Assembly: GCA_963555705.1 (NCBI GenBank)
Contig: OY743187.1
Coordinates: 10,058,133-10,122,132, forward strand
Source: Ligustrum vulgare
Taxonomy: Eukaryota > Streptophyta > Magnoliopsida > Lamiales > Oleaceae
Direction of reading: 5' to 3'
Length of the DNA: 64,000 bases
Below are positions 11,561 through 23,195 of the stretch, piece after piece. The notes beneath the pieces are model-generated. The model was given only the letters and a program-made list of their open reading frames with translations. It did no database searches and was not told the origin of the DNA. The first letter of the stretch is position 1; every line of letters begins with the position of its first letter. The position numbers and the translations under genes are program-made.

Positions 11561-12536
11561 TTGGTCAATTACACAAAATACCACTTATGTTTGAGAAAAA
11601 TTTCAAATCTACTATTAATGTTCGAAACTTATCCAAACTACCACTTATGTTTCAATTACTTGCTCAAATTAACACAAGGGGCAAAAACAACCATTTTTAA
11701 AGATAAGGACTCAAAGTGTAATTTTGATCCCAAAAGAAGCTTGCATTGGAGGACCCATCACCATCACTTCTCCGGCCACAACCATCACCACCGCCTCTCC
11801 AGCTGTCGTCGGATGTCATGAAGCTGTGATTGAAAAGAGATTTTGGAGCACCTCCATTAAAACTAATTGCTTCATTTTGTCTTCTGCAAATATTTACTGG
11901 AATATTAGACCATAGAAGTAAAAATGAAGTCCATTTAAAATTCAGAACAGGCTACCTGTCATCCATGAGAGCTGTACTAGAAGGCTTGATATTTTGTACA
12001 TCAAAGGCTCTACAAACTGTTCCCAATGTTTATCGACTCTCATGACTTGGAAAGAGGTGAAAAATGAATCTATAGCTTCTGTAAAGAACAATTGGTGCAG
12101 ACTGATATTTTGCACCAGATATTTTATGCACCACCGAAAATCTGGTGCAAAACCACACCGGAATGGGTGCAATTTTGCACTAGAAGTCTTATGTGATTGT
12201 GCACCAGAAATTTGGTGCAAAATCGCCCACATTCCGGCGCGATTTTGCCCCAAACAAGAGGAGGGTAGGATGCGAGTGTGGCGGCGACTGGAGAGGCGTT
12301 GGTGGTGGTTGTGGTCGGAGTCCGGAGAGCTGGTGGTGACGGGGGCCTCCAGTGCAATTTTATTTTGGGGGTTAAAGTTATACTTTGCGTCCTTATCTTT
12401 AAAAATGGTTGTTTTTGCACTGAGTGGTAATTTGAGTAAGTAATTGAAACATTATGGTAGTTTGAGTAAGTTTTTAACATTAATGGTAGATTTGAAATTT
12501 TGTTCAAACATAAGGGGTGTTTTGTGTAATTGACCC
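11561..12536. mobile_element. Pack-MULE-like Mutator element, 976 bp, nested in the hAT element
   Basis: Terminal inverted repeats start TTGGTCAATTACACAAAA and end TTTTGTGTAATTGACCC, with further inverted blocks (CTTATGTTTG, AAGTAATTGAAAC) inward for more than 150 bp. The 9-bp duplication TAATATGTA is perfect (11,552-11,560 and 12,537-12,545). The paralogous hAT copy at 12,863 has an uninterrupted site. The interior contains two exon-like segments on the minus strand (listed separately) and a GC-rich inverted part (CACCATCACCACCGC versus GGCGTTGGTGGTGG). Confidence 0.85.
11816..12078 (-). pseudogene. Captured gene fragment, two exons, inside the Pack-MULE
   Basis: Exon A is 11,956-12,078, preceded by a TTTACAG acceptor and ended by ACAG|GTAGCC. 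Exon B is 11,816-11,883, preceded by a TTTGCAG acceptor. Joining them keeps the frame (split codon completed to GAA) and gives about 62 residues ending at TGA, rich in hydrophobic helical residues (segments HWEQFVEPLMYKISSL and KQLVLMEVLQNLFSI). The consistent splice phase argues for capture of genomic exons. I do not recognise the donor gene. Confidence 0.6.
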
Positions 12537-12862
12537 TAATATGTATATATTTGAAGAAAAGAAAATCAATAAACAGCATAATGGTATAGTGGTTGTGTAT
12601 TCTCATACCCCTAAATCCAGCCAAAGTTCAATTCTTCTGGACCTCATTAAATTTATTTTTAGTTTCTCATTCCAAAAAAAAAAATTGGGTCACAGGTCAG
12701 GGCGGGTCCGCCCCGATCCCATCCCGAAATACTCCGCGGAGGGAAAAAACCCGCCCCGTGGACCCGAAGGGGCAGGTCTTTTTTGGGGCAGGTTGTTTCG
12801 GGTCCTTCGAATTTTTTTGTCACCCCTACATATGAATTAAGTATTTTAGAGATTATACAGTG

Positions 12863-13313
12863 TAATGATGGCAATGGGTCGGGTCGGGGCGACCTACCCG
12901 CCTCACCAATAACCCGAATTTTATTTTTATTTTTTTCTTTCAAAATTGGTAATTAAATTTTAGGTGAAAAACTTAGGCATTGAACTAGTTAGAGTTTTTA
13001 AGTTTGAACTTTAAAGATAACCTGTATATATTTGAAGAAAAAAAATCAATAAACAACATAATTGTATAGTGATTGTGTATTCTCATACCCTTAAATCCCA
13101 CCAAGGTTCAATTCTTCTAGACCTCATTAAATTTATGTTTAGTTTCTCATTCCAATAATATTTATAAAAAAAATAATATTTCGGGTCACAATGCGGGGCG
13201 GGACAACCCCGAAATGCTCCGCGGGGCAGAAAACCCGCCCCTGTAAACTCGATGGGATGGGTTGTTTTAGGTCCTCCGGGTTTGGAGTCCTTCGAATTTT
13301 TTTGTCATCCCTA
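12863..13313. mobile_element. Second hAT copy, 451 bp
   Basis: It starts TAATGATGGCAATGGG and ends TTTGTCATCCCTA. The interior aligns with the outer parts of the 11,313-12,828 element (AACTAGTTAG, TTTGAAGAAAA, TCTCATACCC blocks) but without the MULE. The flanking 8-mers ATACAGTG and ATATCGTA are only partly alike, so the insertion may be old. Confidence 0.65.
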
Positions 13314-13835
13314 ATATCGTAAATACATCAACTCCATTTCTGGAATTAAAATTCAATAATTAGATTTTTTAAGTATTAATTACTAATTTCAAGTTTTTTT
13401 TAAAAAAATAATCATTAATTTTAATAAATATGGTTATATTAATTTATTCTTCTTTCTTCATACTGACAATTTCTTTATTCATATTGTTACATTAATATTT
13501 TAATAAAAATTACTGATCGATCAATTGTTTAATAAAAATTATATAAACTAATTGTTAAAATTTGTAAATATTTTTTGCATATTTTAGTTATTTAAATTTA
13601 TAATGAAAAATAAAAAAATGAACAAAATCAGTAAATAAATTAAAATAATGTGAAAATGATGAATGAATTGAAAAAATCTTAAGTTTGTAAAAATTAACCC
13701 AACTTAATTAGATTTGCCTTGAAAATTCGTATAGTTATTATTTATTTTAATTTGATGAGAAAAAATCAGAATAGAAATTAATCATTTATGACTAAAATGA
13801 ATTTAGTTAACTAATTATTGATAATGTTATATGAC

Positions 13836-14642
13836 TTTTTTTTTTTTTTTTTTAGGGAAGTACGATTATTCATTCATCAAATCGTCAAGAAGTACATTTG
13901 AAATAAATAAAGGCGGAAAGTAGGACCATTCTATCGCCTCATTGAATGAATTTGCGGCCTTGGCTAAAGTATGGGCCACTTTATTTGCTGTTCTCCTAAC
14001 CCAGCTAAATTTGAGGTTTGACAAATTTATTGCAAGAGACTGGCATTCTTTTATGAGTTCCCCAAAATATGAATTATCGACTCCAGTATTCTGTAGAGCG
14101 TTGTAGACTAAGAGGGAATCCATTTCAACAGTTTGGGTCGCTGGAAAGTTTGATTTTAGCCAAGAAAGAGCCTCGCGAACCCCTAATACTTCAGCAATAA
14201 TTGGATCCACGATACCTCGTCTAGGGACAATTTTGCCAGCAACGAAGGCCCCCAAGTCGTCTCGGATCACCAGACCAATCCTGATTTTCCTTAGGTTTTC
14301 AAAGATAGTCGCGTCTGTGTTTATTTTGAAAGATCCCGAAGTAGGCGGTTTCCATTTATCAACCACTGGTTTGTTGGGATTAGCCGTTGTCTGTGTTATA
14401 AGTTGGTTGGCTTCATGCCATTGTTGGAGGATAGTTCTTGCAAATCTCACCACATTTTCAACTGTGAACGATCTGGCTTTCCAAACTACTTCGTTTCTGT
14501 TCTTCCAAATGGCTCAACACATCATAGCAATGATATCATGTTCCTGCTTATGGTTACTGAAGGTGTTTTCAAGCCTTTCTCTAAAGTTGGCAGCAGCAGT
14601 AGTTATTCCAACAACTCCCATAGTTTCCCAAGCCCTCTTAGC
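13836..14642 (-). pseudogene. LINE (non-LTR retrotransposon) 3' fragment with RNase H-like domain
   Basis: The open frame 13,866-14,453 encodes an RNase H-like (RVT_3) domain typical of plant LINE C-termini. The acidic positions are visible in NTDAT, IAEVLGVREA and EMDSLLVYNAL, followed by RRTANKVAHTLAKAA. Upstream in the same frame the conserved IWKNRNEVVW stretch is preceded by TGA (14,514-14,516) where Trp is usual. A poly(A) tail (read as T18 at 13,836-13,853) marks the 3' end. The element is 5'-truncated. The right border near 14,642 is set by the return of host sequence TTGAGGAAAA, also found at 23,112. Confidence 0.8.
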
Positions 14643-15039
14643 GATGTTGAGGAAAAATATAAAATATAAAATAAACATTTACATTTAATTTTTTATACGA
14701 TTTTACGAACAATATATTTATAATTTGCTCTCACTTGTTAGCTTATATTAAATTTTTCACTGTGATCTTCAATTTGACATTCATATTACATATTTATTGA
14801 TTTCAAAATAATACAATAATTATTAAAAAAATAATAATAAAATACAAAAAATAACATTCTCATGTTATTAATAACATAGCACGGATATCAATACAATTAA
14901 TGACACATGTACCGTAATAATTGCTAATATATTTAATATACTATTTTTTAGCAAAAAAAAATTCAAGTTTAGAAAGTTTTTTTTCCGGGAAACTATGTGT
15001 GTATTTTGGTGACGGCTATTATATTTTTAAAATATAATA

Positions 15040-15095
<56 letters not shown>
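15040..15095. repeat. (ATT)n microsatellite
   Basis: A trinucleotide run at the 5' edge of the first Helitron-like copy. Confidence 0.95.
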
Positions 15096-15097
<2 letters not shown>

Positions 15098-15164
15098 TTA
15101 AAAATATAATGGGCAAATAAGTTTTTTTATTCTATCTTAACGAGAATTTAGGACATAAACTATA

Positions 15165-15288
15165 ACCAGAAAATATAAATAAAAAAGTGTTATTTTCAAG
15201 GTAAAATATGTGGTTGAAAATGATTTAAATTACGTGTTGTTAAAAAATGATTTGAAGAAATGTGTTGTTTAAACATAGGCTAATTGCT
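15165..15288. mobile_element. Short MITE of the GTTTATAAA family
   Basis: It contains AAGGTAAAATATGTGGTTGA and ATTTGAAGAAATGTGTTGTT, the family core, in the same order as at 3422 and 53,147. Confidence 0.5.
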
Positions 15289-15289
15289 C

Positions 15290-15495
15290 GAGTGTGTTTG
15301 ATCGGGAAGACTTAAAAAAAAATGAATATTAGATGAAAAATCAATGGTCACCACCCTCTAAGAAAATATTTTCCATGAAATTAGTCAAAACATGCATAAT
15401 TCATGAAAATTTAAACCAATCAAACACGCAAAGTGAAAAATAAGTTGAAAAACATTTTCCATTTTCATGCAAAATAGGTCAAATCAAACACACCC
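15290..15495. mobile_element. Small MITE with GTGTTTGAT ends
   Basis: Left end GAGTGTGTTTGATCG and right end CAAATCAAACACACCC are inverted. Interior blocks TTTCCATGAAA and TTTTCATG are shared with elements at 45,615 and 48,690. About 206 bp, non-coding. Confidence 0.5.
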
Positions 15496-16236
15496 TAATT
15501 GAATTAAATTGTTTGTACAGTTTGCGGTTGTCCATACCTGTGTGATGCAGGGAAGTTGTTATAGACAAAACATATTTAAATAGTTGTTCAACTTAAATTA
15601 AATAATGCAATTTTTTAAACCTGTGTTGCATAGAATAAATAAAAATTTTGTTCAAATATTTTTTATTGCAATTTATGATTGTCCACACTTATGTAATGCA
15701 AAGAAGTTGTTATAGAAAAAATATATTTTAAACAATTGTTCAAACTTAAATTAAATAATGCAAAATTTTAAACCTATGTTACATAGAATAAATAATTTTT
15801 CAGATTTTTTTACTACCATGAATAGAATTAATAACCCTAAAAATATTATGATTTACAAAAAAGAAAGTAATTGCAACAAATTAAATATATGCGATTCTAT
15901 ATTTAAATTAATGTTACAAATTAAGCAATACTGACGATGCACAAAAGTGAAAATTAACTCAAAATTTGGGATTCGCGAAAGTAAAATTCAACCTATGAGC
16001 CACTTCCCTACGCATAATTAATTTTTTATTTTTATTTTTAATTCGATGTATTTAATTAAATGCATATTAATTATATGTCGATAAATTTTAAAAAAAATTA
16101 TTACTGAAAATCTAAATATATATATATATAATGAGTTTTTTTGTTTATGCCTTATTTGAAGTTTTTTTAAAAGAGTTTATTTGAAATGAATAGGAGAATG
16201 TGTGATTAAAAAGTAGTGAATTTTTTTTGAGTTTTT

Positions 16237-16444
16237 TGTAAAATTAGAGTAAAATAAAGAGAATAGAAAGATAGATATAGAGAGAGAGAGAGTGAGTAAT
16301 GCTTCTCATTAGTGTGTACTTAGAATGAAAACTTAGGCCCCTATTTATAGGGGTAGACAATGACACAATCGTAATATGTAAAGTTTACAATGGTATAATT
16401 GTAATTGGTCATTCATACCTAACTAATATTAATATTTTATAACA
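16237..16444 (-). repeat. Copia 3' LTR
   Basis: On the minus strand it starts TGTTATAAAATATTAATATT. The (GA)n tract is short (about 16,274-16,292) compared with the other LTR. The far end (16,237) is uncertain because T-runs separate it from clear homology. Confidence 0.8.
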
Positions 16445-16475
16445 CTCTCCCTTGAATGACCTGTTACGCAATTGT

Positions 16476-16790
16476 CTGCCTCGTTAAAACCTTACTAAGA
16501 AAACCCGGTGAGATAAAACTTGAGCGAAGGAAAAGGAGTACAGTTGCTCCCCCTGATGTTGGCCATTGTGAATCATTGAGTCTAATGTTCGAAATGACAT
16601 CCAATGATAAGTAGAACAAATCATGTACTGAAACTTGAGGTTCTGAAGTGCTGCCTCGTTAAAACATTGTCAGTAAAACTCAGTGGGATAAAATCTGAAC
16701 TAAGGAAAAAGAGTACAGTTGCTGCTTCATTAAAAACTTTGTTCGAAAAACTCAATAGGATAAAAACTCAACTAAAAAGAAATTCAGGGC
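16476..16790. repeat. Three diverged repeats next to the Copia 3' LTR
   Basis: Units starting TGCCTCGTTAAAAC (16,477), TGCCTCGTTAAAAC (16,650) and TGCTTCATTAAAAAC (16,721) each continue with AAAACTCAGTGGGATAAAA-like and AAGGAGTACAGTTGCT-like text. They lie between the end of RNase H and the LTR, in the untranslated 3' part. Confidence 0.7.
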
Positions 16791-16794
16791 GTAT

Positions 16795-19700
16795 CTAATT
16801 TTCCTGATGATGTTGTTGGAGATCTCTGAGTCGACGTATCCCGATCTTATTTACCAATCTTTCAAATGTTGAAGTATGTAATGATTTTGTGAATATATCA
16901 GCTAGATTATCATTTGAACGAATTTGTCGAACATCAATTTTACCATTCTTGTCAAGATCATGTGTGAAGAAGAATTTTGGTGATATATCTTTCGTTCTGT
17001 CACCTTTAATGAAACCTCCCTTTAGCTGAGCTATACACGCAGTGTTGTCTTCATACAAAATTATTGAATTTCCTTTTCCTGAAGAGAGACCACAAGTCTG
17101 CCTTATATGCTGAGTCATTGCTTTCAACCATACACATTCTCGACTTGCCTCATGTATTGCAAGTAGTTCAGCATGATTAGAAGAAGTAGCAGTTAATGTT
17201 TGCTTTGTGGATCTCCATGATATAGCAGTACCTCCACAAGTGAATAAATAACCTGTTTGAGATTTAGCTATGTGTGGGTCTGATAGATATCCCTCATCAG
17301 CATACCCAACAAGTTCCGGTTTAGTTTTATTTGAATAAAACAAACCCATGTCAATTGTTCCTCGGAGATACCTCAATACATGTTTAACACCATTCCAATG
17401 TCTTTGTATAGGAGAAGAACTATACCTTGCTAGTAAACTTACCGAGAATGCAATATCAGGTCGTGTGTTGTTGGCAAGATATAGTAGTACACCTATAGCA
17501 CTAAGATATGGTACTTCAGGACTAAGAAGTTCTTAATTATTTTCTCGATGTCTAAATGGGTCCTTTTCCATATTGAGTGAAAGAACAACTATTGGTATGC
17601 TCAATGGATTTGCCTTATCCATGTAAAATCGTTTAATGACTTTTTCTGTATATGTTGATTGATGAATAAGAATTCCATTTGATAAATGCTCGATTTGCAA
17701 GCTGAGACAGAATTTTCTCCTTCCAAGATCTTTCATCTAAAATTCTGACTTTAAGTACTCAACTGCCTCCGAAATTTCTTAAAGAGTTCCAATAATATTT
17801 AAGTCATCGACATATACAGCAATAATTACGAACCTATTCATTGACTTCTTTATAAAAATGCAAGGGTATATAGGATCATTCTTGAATCCTTCTTTTAGTA
17901 GATATTCACTAAGGCGATTATACCACATGCAGCCGTATTGTTTCAATCCATATAATGACCTCTGAAATTTGATTGAAAATAATTCTCGAGGTCTCGAATT
18001 ATATACTTCAGGAATTTTAAATCGCTCGGGAATTTTCATGTGGATGTCATTGTCAAGCATGCCATATAAATAGGCTGAAACTACATCCATCATGCGCATA
18101 TCTAGTTTTTCATGTATTTCCAAACTAACTAGATATCAAAATGTAATTGCATCCATTACAGGGGAATACGTTTCTTCATAATCAACACCAGGTATTTGCG
18201 AAAATCCTTGTGCTACAAGTTGTACTTTATATCTCACGACTTCTCTTTTCTCATTTCTTTTTCGTACGAATGTCCATTTGTATCCTACAGGATTAACCAC
18301 TTTAGGAGTTTGAACAGTAGGTCCAAAAACTTTACGTTTCTCCAATGAATCCAATTCTGCCTGAATTGTACTTTTCTATTTTAGCCAATCATTTCTTCGT
18401 TTACATTCCTTGATGGATTTTAGTTCATCATCCTGCTATCATTAATAATTTCGAGCGCTACATTATATGAAAAAATACTGTCGACAACTCTTTCTTCTCG
18501 GTTCCATCTTTTCCTCGATAGACATAATTTATCGAGATCTCTTTATTTTCATCATTTTCAGGTACCTGTACCACTTCAAGGGTTTTTATTTGAATTATGT
18601 CTTTGGAATCTTCGAGAGATTCTGCCTCCTTAATATGATTATTGACTATATGCTCCTTTTTCTTTCGAGGATTTTTATCTTTGGAACTGATTGGTCTACC
18701 ACGCTTCATGCGTATCTTAGACTCATTAGCTTTATTTTGTCCTTCTGGGACATCAATTCGGACTGGAGCATTCTCAGCTGGAATGTGTGATTTAGTCACT
18801 CTCTTTAAGTTAGTGAATGCATCTGGCAATTGATGGTTGTCTTTTGTAAGTGGATTATCTTTTGAACTTCTTATTCACATTGCTTTGAGCGAGGATCTAG
18901 TTTGGACAAATATAATGCATTCCATGTTATTTCATTTTCCAGCTGTTTAATTTCTCCCCCTAATGATGGGAACATTGTTTCATCAAAATGACAGTTTGCA
19001 AATCGTGCAGTAAAAACATCACTCGTATTGGGTTCAAGATACTTTATTATAGAAGGAGATTCAAACCCAATATATATTCCCAGTCTCCTTTGAGGACCCA
19101 TCTTTTTTCGTTGTGGTGGGGCTATTGGTACGTAAACCGCACAGCCAAAAATTCTTAGATGGGATATATTAGGCTCCTGACCATAAGCCATTTGTAATGG
19201 GGACAATTTATGATAAGATGTTGGCCTGATGTGTATGAGTGCTGCGGTATGTAGTATAGCATGTCCCCAAGCAGATGTGGGAACTTTTGTTCTCATAAGT
19301 AATGGCCTAGCTATTAATTGGAGGTGTTTAATAAATGATTTGGCTAGACCATTTTGAGTATGAACATGAGCAACCGGATGTTCAATCTTTATCCCAATTG
19401 ATATACAGTAATCATTAAATGCTTGAGATGTAAACTCACTAGCATTATCAAGACGAATAGTCTTAATTGGATAATCCGGAAATTGTGCTCGTAGACGAAT
19501 AATCTGAGCAAGTAATCTCGCAAATGCCAGGTTGTGAGTGGATAATAAGCTCACATGTGACCATCTAGTAGATGAGTCTATTAAAACCATAAAATATCGA
19601 AATGGTCCACATGGAGGGTGAATGGGCCTACAAATATCACTCTGTATACGTTCCAAAAATATTGGAGATTCATACCCAACTTTAGTTAATGATGGTCTAA

Positions 19701-20354
19701 TGACCAATTTGCCTTGAGAACAAGCAGCACATGAGAATTCATTACAATGAAGAATTTTTTGATTACTCAATGAATGTCCTTTTAAATTCTCAATAATTCT
19801 TCGCATCATAGTTGATCTGGGATTTCCCAGCCGGTCATGCCAAATTATAAAATTCTTTGGCTCGTTGAACCTTTGGCATAATATAACATTTGATTCAATT
19901 GTACTAATTTTTGTATAGTACAAGCCAGAAGGTAAAGTGGGTAACCTTTCAAGTATATATTTCTTACCAGAAATAATAGAAGTAATATAAATATATTCTT
20001 TATTACTTTCTTCGGCAGTCTCAGTATGGTACCCGTTACTTCGTATATCTTTATAACTTGACAGATTCCTATATGACTTAGGGGAAAATGAGGTATTTTG
20101 GATGACCATTTTTGTTCTTCCACTTAGTACAATATTTGCTTTTCCCATCATTTAATAATAGGTGCAAATCCTATTACTGTACTCACATTAGTTGTCATCA
20201 TTGTCGAATTCAAGAAATATTTCTCATTTCTGAGTATTGTATTTGTTGATGTACTGTCTGCTAAGCAAATATCTCCATCAATAATCTTGGAGCCATTCAA
20301 TAAATCAAAAGTGTCCATTTCTTCATTAACAAAGAGAAATACGGTTACACACAA
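16795..20354 (-). pseudogene. Copia pol: protease remnant, integrase, reverse transcriptase, RNase H, broken by frameshifts and stops
   Basis: The open pieces are 20,148-20,354 (protease region), 18,871-20,151 (GAG-pre-integrase and integrase core), 18,458-18,829, 18,136-18,354, 17,779-18,123 and 17,533-17,736 (reverse transcriptase), and 16,795-17,376 (RNase H). The integrase keeps two catalytic aspartates (IQSDICRP, IRLDNASEF), but the expected catalytic Glu is Lys (GLAKSFIKHL). Reverse transcriptase keeps YVDD. RNase H keeps YEDNTACI and a C-terminal DIFTKSL motif. At least four frame breaks exclude a functional polyprotein. Confidence 0.9.
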
Positions 20355-20493
20355 AATAATTATATTGAGAAGAAAAATATTATGTTATCATACATATTTT
20401 CATTAAAAACAACATGCAAAAATTATCATATAGATAAAAGTACCGATATCACACTGAAATACATGAATACATTCAATTATAAGTAATAACTTC

Positions 20494-21094
20494 TCAACTT
20501 CGATCATTATCATGTTTAGCAATGTTCTCATCAGGTTGTTCAATGAAATCATCAACATCGAGATGTGTTACTTCTGATAAGAAACGGTACGGATTATTTC
20601 CTTGAAAAACAAAGTTTGTTTCAACATTTTTTCCTTTCTTATTTTGAGAGGCTCTGTATAATTCAACAAGATATTTTTGCTGTCCGACAGGCACATGCCT
20701 AATGGTCTTTCATACCACATCTATGGCATGAACTGTCTGTCAATCTTGTTGACATTTTTCTTTTCTGGGAACTTTCCCCACTTTCTCCATAATTTGTTCC
20801 TCTAAAATTGAAGGATTGTTTATTATGACCATTGTGAGGACGAGCATGATTTTGTCCTCCACGTTACCAAGTGTAGCTTTGTCCTCGTCCTCGATCTTGA
20901 CCATTGCCATGACCACGACCACGAAAGAAGATCATTGCCTTGGCCTTTTCTTGATTGGATGAAGTATTTTCTTCTTTTATGGTATCCCCAAGGACATTAG
21001 CTTCAAGATGTATATCAGCATCAATGATCCATGAAAGATAGTTTTTTTCAGATATATTAAGAGCCACAAATTCTAATTTTGTGAGATTGGCCAT
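20494..21094 (-). pseudogene. Copia gag, internally deleted
   Basis: It starts at the ATG at 21,094 (MANLTKLEF). After about 57 residues the frame goes straight to an RGRG-rich stretch, so most of the UBN2 gag domain is missing. The zinc knuckle lies in another frame near 20,700-20,730 (CHRCGMKDH) and has TAG where Trp normally follows His. The C-terminal piece is 20,494-20,694. Confidence 0.8.
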
Positions 21095-21311
21095 GTATGT
21101 AAGACTACAAAATAAAATCAAGTAAACAAATATAACTATCTAATGAATGACTAACAAATATAATAAAGAAATAATCTGAATATAATGTGCATATAAAATC
21201 AAGATAAATAACTTTAATAAATTATCTTTAATTTAGAATGATTAACCCATAAGTTCAAAGTTCGTAACAATCCGCGGTGCATAATTTCAAGGTCCATAAT
21301 ATAGCATATAT

Positions 21312-21458
21312 TATAATAGTCAAAAGTCCATAAGTCCAAGATCCATAATAGAGAATAGGTTATAATAGTTCAAAGTCCATGAGTCCAAGATCCATAATAG
21401 AACATAGGTTATAATAGTCCAAAATCCATAAGTTCAAAGTCCATAATAATTCAATGTT
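21312..21458. repeat. Tandem repeat of about 49 bp, near three copies
   Basis: Units begin TATAATAGTC and contain AGTCCATAAGTCCAAGATCC and ATAATAGA. It lies in the leader region between the Copia 5' LTR and gag. Confidence 0.8.
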
Positions 21459-22146
21459 TTGCAAGGGCACAACAATAATCCATATTTAGTTAATTCAAAT
21501 ATAGTTATTTAATTGTTTCCATAATATGATATTATATTGGTAATTAAAAAGATCGTTAAACTAAAACAAAATATAAACTAGAAGAAAAATAAATATTTAA
21601 TATTGTATTATCACATATTATATTTATATCTCTTTTTCTTTGTCTTTAACTTTAACTTTTAACTTTTTGACTAACACACCATGTTATCATGCATAGAAAC
21701 AATAATTCAAGAGATTCTAAAGCACATAAAACTACTAAATAATTAAGCAATAATTTCAATAAACAATAATTTCAAAAGGATGAATATGGACAACTCAAAA
21801 ATAAGTAATTTCAGAATTATTGTATACTTATATGGACAACTCAAAAATAAATAATTTCAGAATTATTGTATACTTAATAAAAGTCATAAATATTTAAAAT
21901 GATTATGAAATCTAGATCGAGAAATATCAACGAATTTGATTCTTACAAAGATATAAATTTGAAGACTTACAGTTGAGTAGATGCCTAAGGATGATCTCTT
22001 CATGGGAATTCGATTTAAGTGTGTGTTTGATTAGTAATAATCAGGTTTCTGATGCAGAGGATCCTACTAAAGGCAACTGCAGAGCATAATTCCTTCAGAT
22101 TACTCAAATTCAAGACTCAATTGGTTAGAGACTCGTGCCGATAACG

Positions 22147-22175
22147 TGTTTTAAAACTAGAGTAAAATAAAGAGA

Positions 22176-22227
<52 letters not shown>

Positions 22228-22373
22228 ATGCTTCTCATTAGTGTGTACTTAGAATGAAAACTTAGGTTCCTATTTATAGGGGTGGACAATGACACAATCG
22301 TAATATGTAAAGTTTACAAGGGTATAATTGTAATTGGTCATTCATACCTAACTAATATTAATATTTTATAACA
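22147..22373 (-). repeat. Copia 5' LTR
   Basis: Bounded by TG...CA on either strand (minus strand TGTTATAAAATATT to CTAGTTTTAAAACA). A (GA)n tract of about 48 bp lies at 22,178-22,225. The minus-strand sequence after it, CGTTATCGGCACGAG, is the probable primer-binding region, as in many plant Copia elements. CCTATAAATAGG is a likely TATA box. Confidence 0.85.
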
Positions 22374-23124
22374 AAGTATATGCATAATATTATTTTATTG
22401 ATAAATTGTGATTGAAAGGAAGAAAAAAAAAATGTCTTAAAAATTTAAAGGGGCTATAGCAATTGTACCACAAATATATCAACTCGATTTCTAAATTTAA
22501 CGTTCAATTTAAAAAATATTTTTAAAAAAATCTTGAACTACAAAATTATGCTCATATAAAATGTATGTGGAAGACTCAACTTATATATTCTCCTTATTAT
22601 CGACGCTTTTCTTTTTATATATTATTCTTCTCAAAAAAAGATGTACGATATATTTTTTTGTTATATTTTGAATTTTTAGCATTAATTATTAATTTCAAGT
22701 ATTTTCCTAAAAAATAATCATTAGTTTTAATAAATATTGTTACATTAATTTGTTTTTGTTTATTCATATTGTCAATTTCTTTATTCATATTATTACATTA
22801 TTAAAATCTGTAATATACATTATGTATATTATACTAATTTAAGTTTATACTAAAAAATAGACATTGAACATAATCAGTAAATAAATAAAAATAATGTCAA
22901 AATGATGAATGAATTAATCGAAATCTTAAGTTATAAAAATTAACACAACTTAGTTGAATTTACTTCGAAAATTCGTATATTTATTCTTTGTTTTAATTTG
23001 ATAATAAAAAGAACTCAATTTAAAATTAGTCATCTATGACTAAATTTACTTTAGTTAACAAATTATTTATAGAATTATAGGATTTAAATGATATAATTTA
23101 TAATGAATAAGATATTGAGGAAAA

Positions 23125-23128
<4 letters not shown>

Positions 23129-23190
<62 letters not shown>
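23129..23190. repeat. (TA)n microsatellite
   Basis: About 31 TA units within Helitron-like copy 2, at the point that corresponds to the LINE insertion region in copy 1. Confidence 0.95.

Positions 23191-23195
<5 letters not shown>

Larger units (their letters stand above)
11313..12828. mobile_element. hAT element (non-autonomous), 1516 bp
   Basis: It starts TAGGGATGGCAATGAG and ends TTTGTCACCCCTA, with the perfect 8-bp duplication CATATGAA at 11,305-11,312 and 12,829-12,836. GC-rich subterminal stretches lie at 11,375-11,460 and 12,700-12,800. The shorter copy at 12,863-13,313 lacks the internal MULE, which identifies the MULE as a later insertion. No transposase is present. Confidence 0.85.
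10500..15040 (-). mobile_element. Helitron-like element, copy 1, split by hAT, MULE and LINE insertions
   Basis: On the minus strand the 3' end reads CGTGCAACACGGGTGTGATACTAG, then T: a short hairpin followed by CTAG, as in plant Helitrons. The 5' end is near 15,040, where an ATT repeat has grown. Collinear blocks 10,695-11,180, 13,320-13,835 and 14,643-15,035 recur in order at 15,512-16,147, 22,480-23,128 and 23,190-23,419 plus 29,004-29,165. The element has no visible Rep/helicase gene and would be non-autonomous. Its interior is filled by later insertions. The Helitron assignment rests on the terminus and the shared layout. Confidence 0.5.
16237..22373 (-). mobile_element. Ty1/copia LTR retrotransposon, defective
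   Basis: The element is about 6.1 kb, on the minus strand. The 5' LTR is 22,147-22,373, the 3' LTR about 16,237-16,444, and a purine tract AAGGGAGAG adjoins the 3' LTR. Order on the minus strand is gag, protease, integrase, reverse transcriptase, RNase H, which defines Copia. Outside the GA repeat the LTRs differ at about five positions in 190. AAGTA follows the right LTR at 22,374-22,378 and occurs at 16,211-16,215, so it may be the target duplication if the 3' LTR end is altered. The coding parts are broken. Confidence 0.9.

Noticed and set aside
11942..12624. Open frames of 149-166 codons on both strands across the Pack-MULE
   Set aside because: They run across terminal inverted repeats and low-complexity text (runs of Thr, Trp-Arg) and are mirror images caused by the inverted repeat, not protein-like.
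14233..14688. Plus-strand 151-codon frame over the LINE
   Set aside because: Antisense to the RNase H-like domain, no recognisable motif; the minus-strand reading explains the sequence fully.
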